A stretch of DNA of 64,000 nucleotides from RYN-230 sp036497945 (GTDB lineage Bacteria > Actinomycetota > Actinomycetes > Streptosporangiales > Streptosporangiaceae): NCBI GenBank assembly GCA_036497945.1, contig DASXIN010000135.1, positions 1 to 64,000 on the forward strand, in the 5' to 3' direction. This document shows, in pieces, positions 17,112 to 25,406 of the stretch. Position 1 is the first letter of the stretch; each line of letters opens with the position of its first letter. The translations under genes and the position numbers were made by a program. The notes under the pieces were generated by a model. The model was not told where the DNA came from. It did not search any database and was given only the letters and a program-made list of their open reading frames with translations.

Positions 17112-17401
17112 CAACGGAGCGGGAACGGCGCAAAGCACAGATGGCTGCCGCCGCCACCCGGCGCACGGAGCCTGACGCCGGGCCGGCCGGCAAGACGGCC
17201 ATCCGGTCCAAGCCGGTGCGGATCACCCTCGACCTGAGCCCGGAGCTGTATCGCGAGCTGACCCGGTGGGCACACTCGGCCGCGATCGAGCTGGATGTGC
17301 CGCGGATCGCGCTGGCCGACGCGGTGCGGGCGATGATCCGGGTCACCACGGAAAGCCCGGACGAGGTGCTCGAGCGGTTGCGCCGCGACCGGGAGCAGTA
17401 A
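17108..17401 (+). CDS. Small ribbon-helix-helix-like protein, ParA partner
   Basis: A 97-residue basic protein. Residues 1-30 are charged and flexible. KPVRITLDLSPELYRELTRW looks like the beta-strand and first helix of a ribbon-helix-helix fold, followed by a helix (ALADAVRAMIRV) and a charged tail. Such proteins pair with small ParA ATPases as centromere-binding partners and autorepressors. The ATG overlaps the ParA stop by 4 nt. Family assignment is by pattern. Confidence 0.65.
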   Translation: MTTERERRKAQMAAAATRRTEPDAGPAGKTAIRSKPVRITLDLSPELYRELTRWAHSAAIELDVPRIALADAVRAMIRVTTESPDEVLERLRRDREQ

Positions 17402-17465
17402 CCCGGCCGGGTGCCGGGTACAGTGCAGGCCATCAGGAATCCCTGCCAGCTATTCGGAGCGTGTC

Positions 17466-17690
17466 GTGGCCGCCGCCAAGTGGAGCAATCTCAGCCAGCG
17501 GAACCAGCGGCTGCTCATCGCGGCGGCCGTGGTGGAGACCAGCCTGAAGACCGCGGCGCTGATCGACATCACGCGGCGGCCGGCGAGCCAGATCCGCGGC
17601 CCGAAGTGGGCCTGGATCCCGGCTGTCTCCATCCTCAACTCGGCCGGCATCGCCCCGGTCGCCTACTTCGTCTGGGGCCGCCGCCGCTAG
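17466..17690 (+). CDS. Small two-helix membrane protein (PLDc-N-like)
   Basis: A 74-residue protein with two hydrophobic segments: LLIAAAVVETSLKTAALIDI, and WAWIPAVSILNSAGIAPVAYF ending in GRRR. The RRPASQIRGPKW loop between them resembles actinobacterial proteins of the phospholipase D N-terminal (PLDc_N) or DUF5652 type. GTG start. Function unknown; it follows the ParA/RHH pair on the same strand after 64 nt. Confidence 0.6.
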   Translation: MAAAKWSNLSQRNQRLLIAAAVVETSLKTAALIDITRRPASQIRGPKWAWIPAVSILNSAGIAPVAYFVWGRRR

Positions 17691-17739
17691 CGGCCGCCCA
17701 CATCATCAGCGCGGTGCAGTGTGCCGGGCAGCCGGCCGG

Positions 17740-19101
17740 TTAGCCGGACCCGCGGAACGGCCAGTCGGCCCGCTCGGTCGGCACGCCGGCCGGCGGCACG
17801 TCGGCCGGGGCCACGTCGGCCGGGGCCACGTCGGCCGGGGGCACGTCGGCCGGCCCGAGCTCAGCCGGGGGCGTACCGTCCTCGGGCAACTCCGCGGACG
17901 CGGCCATCGGGCGGGGTGACACGGGCTGGGAGTACCAGCGCGGCGGCTCGGCGGGCGCGCCGGGGCCGTAGCCGGCCAGCTCGTCCTCCTCGTCGGGCAA
18001 GCCGAGGCGGCGGCGGTTGGCCCGGTCCACGCCGCGGAGCACCACCTCGGCCATGGCCAGCTTGGCGTCCAGCGTCTCCGGCGCGACCGCGCCCAGATCC
18101 AGCGGCACCCGGTTGGCCAGCGCCTGGTCCCACGGGGAGGCGACCACGGACACCTGGGTGCCTTCGTGCGCTTCGCGGATGCGGGCGAACCAGCGGGCCT
18201 GCTCGGGGTCGGTCTCGACGAACTTGTCCACCACGATCGTGGCCTCGTCCATCAGCAGGTTGAGGTGGGTGCGCTCCTGTTCGCTCAGCGGCCGGTCGCG
18301 TTCCCCTTCGTAGTTTCGGTACCGGCTGAACACCTGGCCGATCGACCAGAACCCGAGCTGGGAGGCCTCGGTCACGAACACGTACTTGTCGCCGTGCAGC
18401 AGCGTGCCCACCTGGAGCTTGGCGAACAGCCCGGTCCCGCCGTCGTTGATGACGATGTTGGACATGCACTGCAGGAACTCCAGGACGGTCTGGTACTCCT
18501 GCTCGCCGAACTCAACGCCGATGCACTCGTCGGCGGTGTCGCCGCGGATCACGGCCACGCCCTGCAGCCAGGCCACCGCGTCGCGCAGATCGGCGTACAC
18601 CTTGATGCTGCCCTGGGTGCAGGCGTGATAGAAACCCCGGATGGACAGCGTCCGCTGGTCTTTGGGCAGCGCCTCCACCGGGACGCCGCCGAGCCGGATG
18701 TAGCCGTGCGGCATGTCGTCGTTGCTGTCGGCCAGGATGACCCGGTCGGCGGGCCGCGCTGCGGCGTAGATGGCGGCCAGCGTGACCGCCGCGTCCGTCT
18801 TGCCGGTGCCGCCGAACCCGGAACCCAGCGTGATCACGCCCGACTTGAGCGCCGGGGCACGGATCGCGGCGACGCTCTGCCGCCGCCACTCGGCCGATGC
18901 CTCGCGCCTGGCCCGCTCCCGCTTGCCCGGGGGAATCACCACGCCTCGCTTGAGTGCCCGCTTAGAAATGGCCCCTCTTACCCCATCCTGTGCTGGCGCG
19001 AAAGCACCGAGCTGGGACGTGGCTGGCGTCAGCCAGGTAGCTCGGTCGCTGCCTGGGAAGTCGCTCCACCAGTCGCCCAGCTCGTCTGGAAACTGGGACA
19101 T
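17740..19101 (-). CDS. MinD/ParA-like ATPase with Pro-Ala repeat tail
   Basis: A 453-residue protein. After a ~90-residue basic region a P-loop SGFGGTGKTDAAVTLAAIYA appears (residues ~95-115), followed by VILADSNDDMPHGYIRLGG, the A' position. The middle part (NIVINDGGTGLFAKLQVGTL, YVFVTEASQLGF) fits the SIMIBI fold. The last ~60 residues are tandem repeats of (P)PADV(A/P), encoded by 15-nt repeats at about 17782-17862. ATG is preceded by GGAAGGATGCG. Similar ATPases occur near secretion or conjugation loci in actinomycetes, but no such genes are visible here, so the role is open. Confidence 0.7.
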   Translation of the reverse strand: MSQFPDELGDWWSDFPGSDRATWLTPATSQLGAFAPAQDGVRGAISKRALKRGVVIPPGKRERARREASAEWRRQSVAAIRAPALKSGVITLGSGFGGTGKTDAAVTLAAIYAAARPADRVILADSNDDMPHGYIRLGGVPVEALPKDQRTLSIRGFYHACTQGSIKVYADLRDAVAWLQGVAVIRGDTADECIGVEFGEQEYQTVLEFLQCMSNIVINDGGTGLFAKLQVGTLLHGDKYVFVTEASQLGFWSIGQVFSRYRNYEGERDRPLSEQERTHLNLLMDEATIVVDKFVETDPEQARWFARIREAHEGTQVSVVASPWDQALANRVPLDLGAVAPETLDAKLAMAEVVLRGVDRANRRRLGLPDEEDELAGYGPGAPAEPPRWYSQPVSPRPMAASAELPEDGTPPAELGPADVPPADVAPADVAPADVPPAGVPTERADWPFRGSG

Positions 19102-19153
19102 CGCATCCTTCCACAGTCCGGTGCTCGTGCCGCCAGGCTACCCGGCGGCATGG

Positions 19154-19504
19154 TTACCGGGGCATCTCGGCGACGCCCTGGGCCACCGCGCAGGGGGCGC
19201 AGAGCGGCACGTCCACCGGACCGGACTTGGTGCTCACCCGGCGCGTGATCACCGCGCGCCGGTCGCAGACCGCCACGTCATCGGGGTGCGCGGTCTCGCA
19301 GGCGCATTCACAGTCCATCCGCTCCCAGATGAACACCACCCGCCAGGCGGCCATCGCCGCGCGGATGTCAGGGTCGCTGGTCAGCTTCCGGAACGAGTCG
19401 GCGGTCACCGCGGCGGTCCGTTGCGCCCAATCGGCCGCGATACCGGCCGCGGCCTCCCAGGCAGCGACCAGCCGGCCCACCGGGTTGTCGTTGTCGCTGC
19501 TCAT
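19154..19504 (-). CDS. Hypothetical Cys-rich protein (116 aa)
   Basis: The N-terminal half is helical (VGRLVAAWEAAAGIAADWAQ). The C-terminal half carries Cys in MDCECACE, AVCDRR and LCAPCAV, which could bind a metal. Not recognised as a known family. It precedes the MinD-like ATPase gene by 52 nt on the same strand and may be its partner. Confidence 0.6.
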   Translation of the reverse strand: MSSDNDNPVGRLVAAWEAAAGIAADWAQRTAAVTADSFRKLTSDPDIRAAMAAWRVVFIWERMDCECACETAHPDDVAVCDRRAVITRRVSTKSGPVDVPLCAPCAVAQGVAEMPR

Positions 19505-19554
19505 AGCCCCATAATCTCACTCAAGCCCAGCCCTGGCCACCCCGACCGCCGAGG

Positions 19555-20247
19555 TCAGTCCCGCGGCGACCGCGCAGACCTGCGGCCGAGCCCGGCGGTT
19601 ACTGGGGCAGAGCGGCCGGAGAGCGCGCGGAACGCCTCGATGACGCTCTGCAGATGACGGCGCATCGCCTGCTCGGCGGCATCGGGTTCGCGTGCGGTGA
19701 TGGCCGCGACGATCGCCTCGTGCTGCGGTAGCGACACCGCCGGCCGTCCCGGCACCAGGGACAGCGAGAACTGGTGCCGCACCGTCTGATCACGCAACTG
19801 GCGGAGCAGCCGGGCAGCCGTCTCGTGCGCGCCGATGTCCCGGATCGCGCCGTGCAGCCGGGCGTTGAGCTCGCTGTAGGTGAGCAGCTCCGATTTCTCC
19901 ACCGCGATGTGCATGTCCCGGATGAGCCTGCGCAGCATGGCGATGTCGGATTTGCTGACCCGCTCGGCGGCGCGCGCGGCGAGCAGGCCTTCCAGCAGGA
20001 TGCGGACCTCGGTGATCTCGACTGCCTCGGTCAGCGACACCTCGCGCACCCGGGCGCCCCGGTTCCGCTGAAATTCAACCAGGCCCTGCGCGGCCAATTC
20101 CTGCAGGGCAGAGCGCAGGATAAACCGTGACGTGCCGAACCGCTCGCACAGGTCAATCTCGACCAGGCGCTGCCTGGGCGCGTATTCGCCGGCGATAATC
20201 GCGGCGCGGAGCGCTTCGGTAACCGCCGGCTTGGCGTCCTCCGGCAC
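19555..20247 (-). CDS. GntR-family regulator, FCD type
   Basis: A 230-residue transcription factor. The N-terminal winged helix-turn-helix (~8-75) has IIAGEYAPRQRLVEIDLCERF and the recognition-helix region GTSRFILRSALQELAAQGLV. A helical FCD effector domain follows, with ELNARLHGAIRD and QHEAIVAAITAREP, the usual metal/ligand His positions. The start is GTG 20247, preceded by GGGGAAGGAG; an in-frame ATG further upstream lacks a ribosome site. It lies directly behind the galD-like gene, so probably regulates that operon and the divergent ABC importer. Confidence 0.9.
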   Translation of the reverse strand: MPEDAKPAVTEALRAAIIAGEYAPRQRLVEIDLCERFGTSRFILRSALQELAAQGLVEFQRNRGARVREVSLTEAVEITEVRILLEGLLAARAAERVSKSDIAMLRRLIRDMHIAVEKSELLTYSELNARLHGAIRDIGAHETAARLLRQLRDQTVRHQFSLSLVPGRPAVSLPQHEAIVAAITAREPDAAEQAMRRHLQSVIEAFRALSGRSAPVTAGLGRRSARSPRD

Positions 20248-20305
20248 TATGGCAACTCCTTCCCCTGGCCCGCGGGCAGTTTCCATTCGGCACGCCACTG
20301 TCGTG

Positions 20306-21385
20306 CTACGGCTGACTGCTCGCGAAGACCGTTCCGTCGAAGAGCTTGCGTGCGGTGCGCACCACACCGGCCGTGCGGACCAGCGGCGGCTGCTGCGCGG
20401 TGTCCACGTCGGCTTCCACCAGCAGGTGCCCAGTCGGATGCTCGACGTCCAGCGGCTGCCCCGGCGCCGGCCAGGTCGCCAGCTCCGCGCCGGCCGCGCC
20501 GGGCAGCAGCAGTGCGGTGACCGCGCTGACCGCGCCGAGCACGCCGATGGCCGGGTGCGGGCGGACCGGGATGAACGTGCGGGTGCAGATGGTGCCGCCG
20601 TCCCGTGGGGCGCTGACCAGCGTCGTCTTGGGCACCGAGGCCTGGCTGACGTCGCCCAGGCCCATCAGCTGGCCGGCTGCGAGGCGTAGTGCCTGGACCC
20701 GGTCCAGCAACTCGGCGTTACCGGCCAGCTCGGCGTGCGATTCGTAGCCGGTGATGCCCAGGTCGGCGGCCCGGGCCACGACCACCGGCATGCCGTTGTC
20801 CACGCAGCTGACCGCGACGCCGTCGAGGACATCGCAGATGTTGCCGGTGGGCAGCAGTTGCCCGGTCGTCGAGCCCGCCGTGTCGGCGAACCGCAGGCTG
20901 ATCGGCGCCGCGGTGCCCGGCACGCCGGCGATCGCGGTGCTGCCCGTGTAGTCCGGCACACCGCCCGGCGTGCCGAACGTCGCGGTGACCACGCTGCCGG
21001 TGTTCACCATCCGGATGCGCGTCGTCGTGGCGTCGCCGCCCGGCTCGATCAATCCGCGCTCGACCGCGAACGGGCCCACCCCGGCCAGGATGTTTCCGCA
21101 GTTCTGCTGGTCGGTGACGGTTGCCTGGTCCACCCCGAACTGCAGGAACAAGTAGTCGATGTCGGCGTCGTCGCGACGCGACGGCGAGACCACCGCCACC
21201 TTGGAACTGAGCGAATGGGCGCCGCCCAGCCCGTCGATCTGCAGCGGGTGACCGCTGCCCATGATCCGCAGCAGCAGGGCATCCCGCTGCCCAGGCTGCT
21301 GCGGCAGATCGGCGGCCAGGAAATAGAGGCCCTTCGATGTGCCGCTGCGCATCATCATGCAGCGGATGCCGGGCACGGTCGTCAC
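20306..21385 (-). CDS. PrpF/GalD family isomerase (4-oxalomesaconate tautomerase-like)
   Basis: A 359-residue member of the diaminopimelate-epimerase fold family. RCMMMRSGTSKGLYFLAADL near the N-terminus, GSGHPLQIDGLGGAHSLSSK and DQQNCGNILAGVGPFAVE (with an expected catalytic Cys region) match GalD-type 4-oxalomesaconate tautomerase and PrpF methylaconitate isomerase; I cannot tell these apart. It would shift a double bond in an unsaturated tri/dicarboxylate. The start is taken as GTG 21385, whose GTGA overlaps the stop of a 12-codon upstream frame with a good ribosome site. Followed by a GntR gene. Confidence 0.85.
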   Translation of the reverse strand: MTTVPGIRCMMMRSGTSKGLYFLAADLPQQPGQRDALLLRIMGSGHPLQIDGLGGAHSLSSKVAVVSPSRRDDADIDYLFLQFGVDQATVTDQQNCGNILAGVGPFAVERGLIEPGGDATTTRIRMVNTGSVVTATFGTPGGVPDYTGSTAIAGVPGTAAPISLRFADTAGSTTGQLLPTGNICDVLDGVAVSCVDNGMPVVVARAADLGITGYESHAELAGNAELLDRVQALRLAAGQLMGLGDVSQASVPKTTLVSAPRDGGTICTRTFIPVRPHPAIGVLGAVSAVTALLLPGAAGAELATWPAPGQPLDVEHPTGHLLVEADVDTAQQPPLVRTAGVVRTARKLFDGTVFASSQP

Positions 21386-21420
21386 GTCAGCATCCCGGTC
21401 ACTTCCGGATACAGCCTCAT
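21382..21420 (-). CDS. Possible 12-codon leader minicistron before galD-like gene
   Basis: ATG preceded by GGGAAGGAAC opens MRLYPEVTGMLT and stops in a TGA that overlaps the GTG start of the tautomerase gene (GTGA). The arrangement would couple translation of the main gene, which has no clear ribosome site of its own. It may be a leader or chance. Confidence 0.35.
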   Translation of the reverse strand: MRLYPEVTGMLT

Positions 21421-21523
21421 CTGTTCCTTCCCTGGGCGAGGTCCAGGCGGCGGCCGGGCAGCCAGGCGGCGGCCGGGCGGCGGAGCCCGGCGCCACCTGG
21501 GCCGACGCACGGGCATCATCGCG

Positions 21524-21553
21524 AAAGTAGCCCCGTGCAATCGATATTGTCAA
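21524..21553 (-). promoter_or_regulatory. Putative promoter for galD-gntR
   Basis: On the minus strand TTGACA and TACTTT are separated by 18 bases, about 140-170 bases before the GTG of the tautomerase gene. The motif ATCGTTGACAAT is partly shared with the divergent promoter (TTGTTGACATT), so a common regulator such as the local GntR protein could bind both. Confidence 0.55.
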
Positions 21554-22332
21554 CGATCTGTACTGACGTTCAGGCCTGACGGGTCAGTTACCCGACGCAA
21601 TCCGGCCAGGTCAAACGAAAGGCAGCCGTGCTGATCAGCCCGCTAGGTGCCTATGTATCGAGGACAGAGAAGCGCAAAATTGTTGACATTACTGCGAGCA
21701 GAGTCTAGGTTCACCGCAGTCGGGACGTGTGCCCTGAAGCATGCCGTGAGCGCCGACCCCAGCGGAGGGTGGACATGCACAGCACCGCGCAGCCGCCATG
21801 AACGGGCCGGCTGGAGGAACAGTAAAGCGGAAAGCTGAAAACCGGGCCGCGGCCACGGCAGGCGCACTCACCTGGGCAGCGTGGGCACGCTCAACCGCGT
21901 TTTCGGCCGGACCGGCGTTACGTGGCAGGCGAGCATCCATAATGGCCTGGACCGCCGGGTGGCCGGGGGCAACGGCGTCCGCCGCAGCGGCGGACGTGTT
22001 CATGGCGCCGAGGAAATCTCTCCTTTGCGTGTATCCGTATTGCGCATAGCCGTACGCCAAGCGCACACTAGCAATGCCCTAATCCGGCCGTGCCCGACGC
22101 TGAGCGGAGCGTTGGTTTGGGGGGTGGGCCTCGGACGCCGGCGTCCCGGACGACGGCGCGAGACGGGCACCGAGGTCAGGGAGATGGAATCGAACGTAGG
22201 AAGCGAGCGGTGTGGCCACTGAGCATCTCCAGGTCACCAGACGCCCCCTGCTGAAGGGGACCGGCCGCGGCATGGCGGCCGCCGGCGCGGTCCCACCTCT
22301 GCAATAAGACCGCACAAGGAGATCGATGACAG
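21554..22332. other. Long divergent intergenic / leader region
   Basis: About 780 bases separate the tautomerase operon from the ABC importer. A strong plus-strand promoter starts at 21683, which would give the importer mRNA a ~615-base leader. Small open frames exist (for example 83 codons from 21798) but none looks like protein. A CCCC…GGGG hairpin occurs near 22232-22250. I find no recognisable riboswitch. Confidence 0.5.
21683..21711 (+). promoter_or_regulatory. Strong sigma-70-type promoter toward ABC importer
   Basis: A perfect TTGACA, a 17-base spacer and TAGGTT. This is the best vegetative promoter match I noticed. It reads toward the substrate-binding protein gene. Confidence 0.6.
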
Positions 22333-23688
22333 ATGAGTGACCAGACGGTGCAGTCCGGTAGAACCAGCCCGCCCGGGGTCAGCCGGCGCGGCCTGCTGCG
22401 CGGGTTCGGTGCGGGCGCGGCAGTGGTCGGCGGCGGTGGTCTGCTCGAGGCGTGCAGTTCCGGGATCAAGGGTGCCAGCTCGAGCAGCACCAAAGCGATC
22501 ACGCTCGGCTGGATCCACCCGCTCACCGGCCCGCTGGCCGGGTTCGGCGCGCCCGACAACTGGGTGATCTCCAAGATCAAGCAGACCGCCCCGTACAAGA
22601 ACGGGTTCAAGATCGGCGGCAAGACCTACCCGGTCACTATCAAGTCTTACGACAGCCAGTCCAGCCCGACCCGCGCCGGGGACCTGGCCAAGACGGCCAT
22701 CCTGAACGACGGCGTGAACCTGCTGCTGGCCTCGTCCACGCCGGAGACGGTCAACGCGGTGGCCAGCCAGGCCGAGTCGCTCGGCACGCCGCTCATCTGC
22801 GCCAATATCCCGTGGGAGCCCTGGTACATCAACCTGGGCGGCAACCCGGAGAAGCCGACGCTGAAGCCAAAGTTCGTGGTGATGTACTTCCTCGGCGCCG
22901 AGCACCTGATCAAGTGCTTCATCCCGATGTGGGACCGGATCCACGCGCAGCTGCACACGAACAAGGTGGTCGCGGCGGCGTTCCCGAACGACTCGGATGG
23001 CAACGCGTTCCGCGCGGTGTTCCCGCCGATCGCCAAGGCGGCGGGCTACAAGATGGTGCTGTCCTCGGCCTACCCGGACGGGACGACCAACTACTCGTCG
23101 ATGATCTCCCAGTTCAAGTCGGCCGGCGCCGACTTCTTCACCAACGTGCCGCTGCCTCCGGACTTCGCCACCATGTGGAAGCAGTCGGTGCAGCAGGGCT
23201 TCAAGCCGAAGCTGGCCACGGTGGCCAAGGTGCTGCTGTTCCCGCCGGACGCCTACGCGCTGGGCAGCCTGGCCTACAACATCGCCACCGACGCCTGGTG
23301 GGTGCCGTCGCTGCCGTGGAAGTCCTCGTTCACCGGGGAGACCTGCCAGCAGATGGCCAGCGAGTTCGAGGCCGCCACCAAGGGGCAGTGGAACTCCAAC
23401 ATCAGCAACTACAGCCTGTTCGAGAGCGCGCACGCGGCCCTTACCTCGGTGAGCGACCCGCACGACAAGAACGAAGTGGCCGCCGCCATCCACAAGGTGA
23501 ACATCCAGGCGCTGGCTGGGCCGCTCAACTTCGCCTCCGGTGGCCCCGCGCCGGGCGTGGCCATCACCCCGCCGGTCGGCGTGCAGTGGCAGAAGGGCAC
23601 CAAGTTCCCGCTGGAGATGCAGGTCGTGGACAACTCCCTGCAGCCAGGTGCCAAGATCACCGCCGACCTGAAACCAACCAACACGTGA
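22333..23688 (+). CDS. ABC importer substrate-binding lipoprotein (Peripla_BP_6 type)
   Basis: A 451-residue secreted solute-binding protein of the branched-chain amino acid/amide type. The N-terminus has a twin-arginine motif SRRGLLRGFGAGAAVVGG followed by lipobox LLEAC, so it is a Tat-exported lipoprotein. The mature part begins with the typical ITLGWIHPLTGPLAGFG; later elements SYDSQSSPTRAGDLAK and TPETVNAVASQAESLGTPLI fit the fold. ATG 22333 overlaps the end of a 4-codon frame begun at 22325, and AAGGAG lies 12 bases upstream. First gene of the five-gene importer; substrate not predictable, perhaps a carboxylate given the linked tautomerase. Confidence 0.9.
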   Translation: MSDQTVQSGRTSPPGVSRRGLLRGFGAGAAVVGGGGLLEACSSGIKGASSSSTKAITLGWIHPLTGPLAGFGAPDNWVISKIKQTAPYKNGFKIGGKTYPVTIKSYDSQSSPTRAGDLAKTAILNDGVNLLLASSTPETVNAVASQAESLGTPLICANIPWEPWYINLGGNPEKPTLKPKFVVMYFLGAEHLIKCFIPMWDRIHAQLHTNKVVAAAFPNDSDGNAFRAVFPPIAKAAGYKMVLSSAYPDGTTNYSSMISQFKSAGADFFTNVPLPPDFATMWKQSVQQGFKPKLATVAKVLLFPPDAYALGSLAYNIATDAWWVPSLPWKSSFTGETCQQMASEFEAATKGQWNSNISNYSLFESAHAALTSVSDPHDKNEVAAAIHKVNIQALAGPLNFASGGPAPGVAITPPVGVQWQKGTKFPLEMQVVDNSLQPGAKITADLKPTNT

Positions 23689-24501
23689 GTGATGACAAAC
23701 CCACTGCTTGAAGTCGAGCACGTGACGAAACGGTTCGGCCGGGTCGTCATCGCGGAGGACCTGTCGCTGTCCGTCGGGCCCGGGGACATAGTCGGGATCG
23801 TGGGGCCGAACGGCGCTGGCAAGACCAGCCTGTTCGGCCTCATCTCCGGCGACCTGTCCCCGGGCGCCGGTGAGGTCCGGTTCGCCGGGCGCGCCGTCAC
23901 CAAGCTGGACCCGGCTGCCCGGTGCAAGCTGGGCATTGGCCGTACCTACCAGGTGCCACGGCCGTTCGGCGACATGACCGTGTTCGAGAACCTGCTCGTC
24001 GCGGCCCAGCAGGGCGGCGGGCTGCGGCGCCGGGCCAGCTATACGGCTGCGGTCGAGGCGCTAGAGCGGACCGACATATCCAGCCAGGCCAACACCCCTG
24101 CCGAGCGGCTCGGCCTGCTGCAGCGCAAGCGGCTGGAACTGGCCCGGGCCCTGGCCACCCAGCCCACCCTGCTGCTGCTGGACGAGGTGGCGGGTGGCCT
24201 GACCGATCCCGAGGTCGCCCAGTTGGTCGAGATCGTCCGCAGCGTCAACGCCGACGGCATCGCGGTGATCTGGATCGAGCACGTGGTACGCGCGCTCACC
24301 GCCACCGTGCAGCGGCTGATCTGCCTGTCCGGTGGCAAATTCGTCGGCGACGGCGACCCGGATACGGTGCTGGCCGAACCCGCGGTCCGCGAGGTCTTCC
24401 TCGGATCCGAGGTCAGCGCGGCGCTGGCGGGCGGCTCGCTGGAAGCGCCGCCCGCCAGGCCCGCCGACGGCGCGGTGGGCGGGGAACGGAGTGAGCCATG
24501 A
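23689..24501 (+). CDS. livG: ABC importer ATPase 1 (LivG-like)
   Basis: A 270-residue nucleotide-binding subunit. Walker A is GPNGAGKTSLFGLISG (~43). The LivG-type LGIGRTYQVPRPFGDMTVFEN follows. The signature region is degenerate: AERLGLLQRKRLELARALA in place of LSxGQ. Walker B is LLLLDEVAGGL and the switch His is in IWIEHVVRAL. GTG 23689 or ATG 23692 may start. It adjoins the binding-protein stop directly and overlaps the next gene by 4 nt. Confidence 0.92.
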   Translation: MMTNPLLEVEHVTKRFGRVVIAEDLSLSVGPGDIVGIVGPNGAGKTSLFGLISGDLSPGAGEVRFAGRAVTKLDPAARCKLGIGRTYQVPRPFGDMTVFENLLVAAQQGGGLRRRASYTAAVEALERTDISSQANTPAERLGLLQRKRLELARALATQPTLLLLDEVAGGLTDPEVAQLVEIVRSVNADGIAVIWIEHVVRALTATVQRLICLSGGKFVGDGDPDTVLAEPAVREVFLGSEVSAALAGGSLEAPPARPADGAVGGERSEP

Positions 24502-25406
24502 CCGAGCCGAAGGGGCGCGGCGACGACTGGACAGTGCAGGGGGAACGGGGAGGCGGGCGGGGAGGAACGAGCGACGAGGGAAGGAGTCGCGTCCAAGCGC
24601 CCCGGAGGCTCGAAGCAAATACTGCCAACGGTGCGCGGCCGGACAGCGGGACGCCCCTGCTGGAAGTCCGCGACCTGACCGTGAACCACGGGCAGCTCCG
24701 CGCCCTGGACGCGATCTCGCTCCGGGTGTTCCCGGGCGAGGTGTACGCGATGATCGGCGCGAACGGCGCGGGCAAGTCGACGCTGCTGCGCACGATCGCC
24801 GGCCTGCACCGCCCGGCGGCGGGTTCGATCCTGCTCGACGGCCAGGACCTGACCCGGCAGCGGCCCGAGCGACGGGCCCGGCAGGGCATCGTCATGGTGC
24901 CCGAAGGCAGGCGGCTGTTCGGCTCGCTGTCCGTCGAGGAGAACCTGCAGGTCGGCGCCACCTACGCGCGGAAAGGCCCGTGGACGATCGACCGGGTCTA
25001 CGAGACGTTCAGCTGGATGAAAGAACGGCGGAACCAGGCGACCGCGCAATTGTCCGGGGGTGAGCAGCAGACGGTGGCCATCGGCCGGGCCCTGGTGGCC
25101 AACCCCCGGCTGCTGCTACTGGACGAACTGTCGCTCGGCCTGGCCCCGGTGATCGTCCAGCGCATCTACGGCATGCTGCCGCAGATCATGGGCACCGGGC
25201 TGACCGTGCTGCTCGTCGAGCAGGACGTGAGCCAGGCGCTGCGGGTGGCTTCGCACATCCACTGCCTGCTGGAAGGCCGGACCACCCTGGAGGGCAGGCC
25301 CGCCGACGTTACCGCGGAACAGGTCGAGGCGGCCTACTTCGGGCTGGCCGGCGCCGCCCCGGCTGGCCAGCCCGCGGAAGGGAGCGAGTCGTTATGGCCT
25401 GGGTGA
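24498..25406 (+). CDS. livF: ABC importer ATPase 2 (LivF-like) with N-terminal extension
   Basis: A 302-residue nucleotide-binding subunit: Walker A GANGAGKSTLLRTIAG (~93), LivF-type VMVPEGRRLFGSLSVEENL, signature LSGGEQQ, Walker B LLLLDELSLGLAP, switch LLVEQDVSQAL. The first ~50 residues are a charged Gly/Arg-rich extension absent from usual LivF. The real start could be an internal codon, but no better ribosome site is obvious and ATG 24498 overlaps livG (ATGA). The C-terminus overlaps livH. Confidence 0.92.
   Translation: MTEPKGRGDDWTVQGERGGGRGGTSDEGRSRVQAPRRLEANTANGARPDSGTPLLEVRDLTVNHGQLRALDAISLRVFPGEVYAMIGANGAGKSTLLRTIAGLHRPAAGSILLDGQDLTRQRPERRARQGIVMVPEGRRLFGSLSVEENLQVGATYARKGPWTIDRVYETFSWMKERRNQATAQLSGGEQQTVAIGRALVANPRLLLLDELSLGLAPVIVQRIYGMLPQIMGTGLTVLLVEQDVSQALRVASHIHCLLEGRTTLEGRPADVTAEQVEAAYFGLAGAAPAGQPAEGSESLWPG

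Noticed and set aside
17740..19504. Type VII secretion or conjugation locus
   Set aside because: The MinD-like ATPase alone is not enough; no EccC, WXG100 or TraB/FtsK-like gene is in the window.
21798..22049. 83-codon frame in the importer leader
   Set aside because: Starts with ATG but has no good ribosome site at proper distance, and the sequence is Ala-rich without family resemblance.
22234..23721. 495-codon frame opposite the substrate-binding protein gene
   Set aside because: Composition rich in Arg/Gly/Val without motifs; the plus strand shows a complete Tat lipoprotein.
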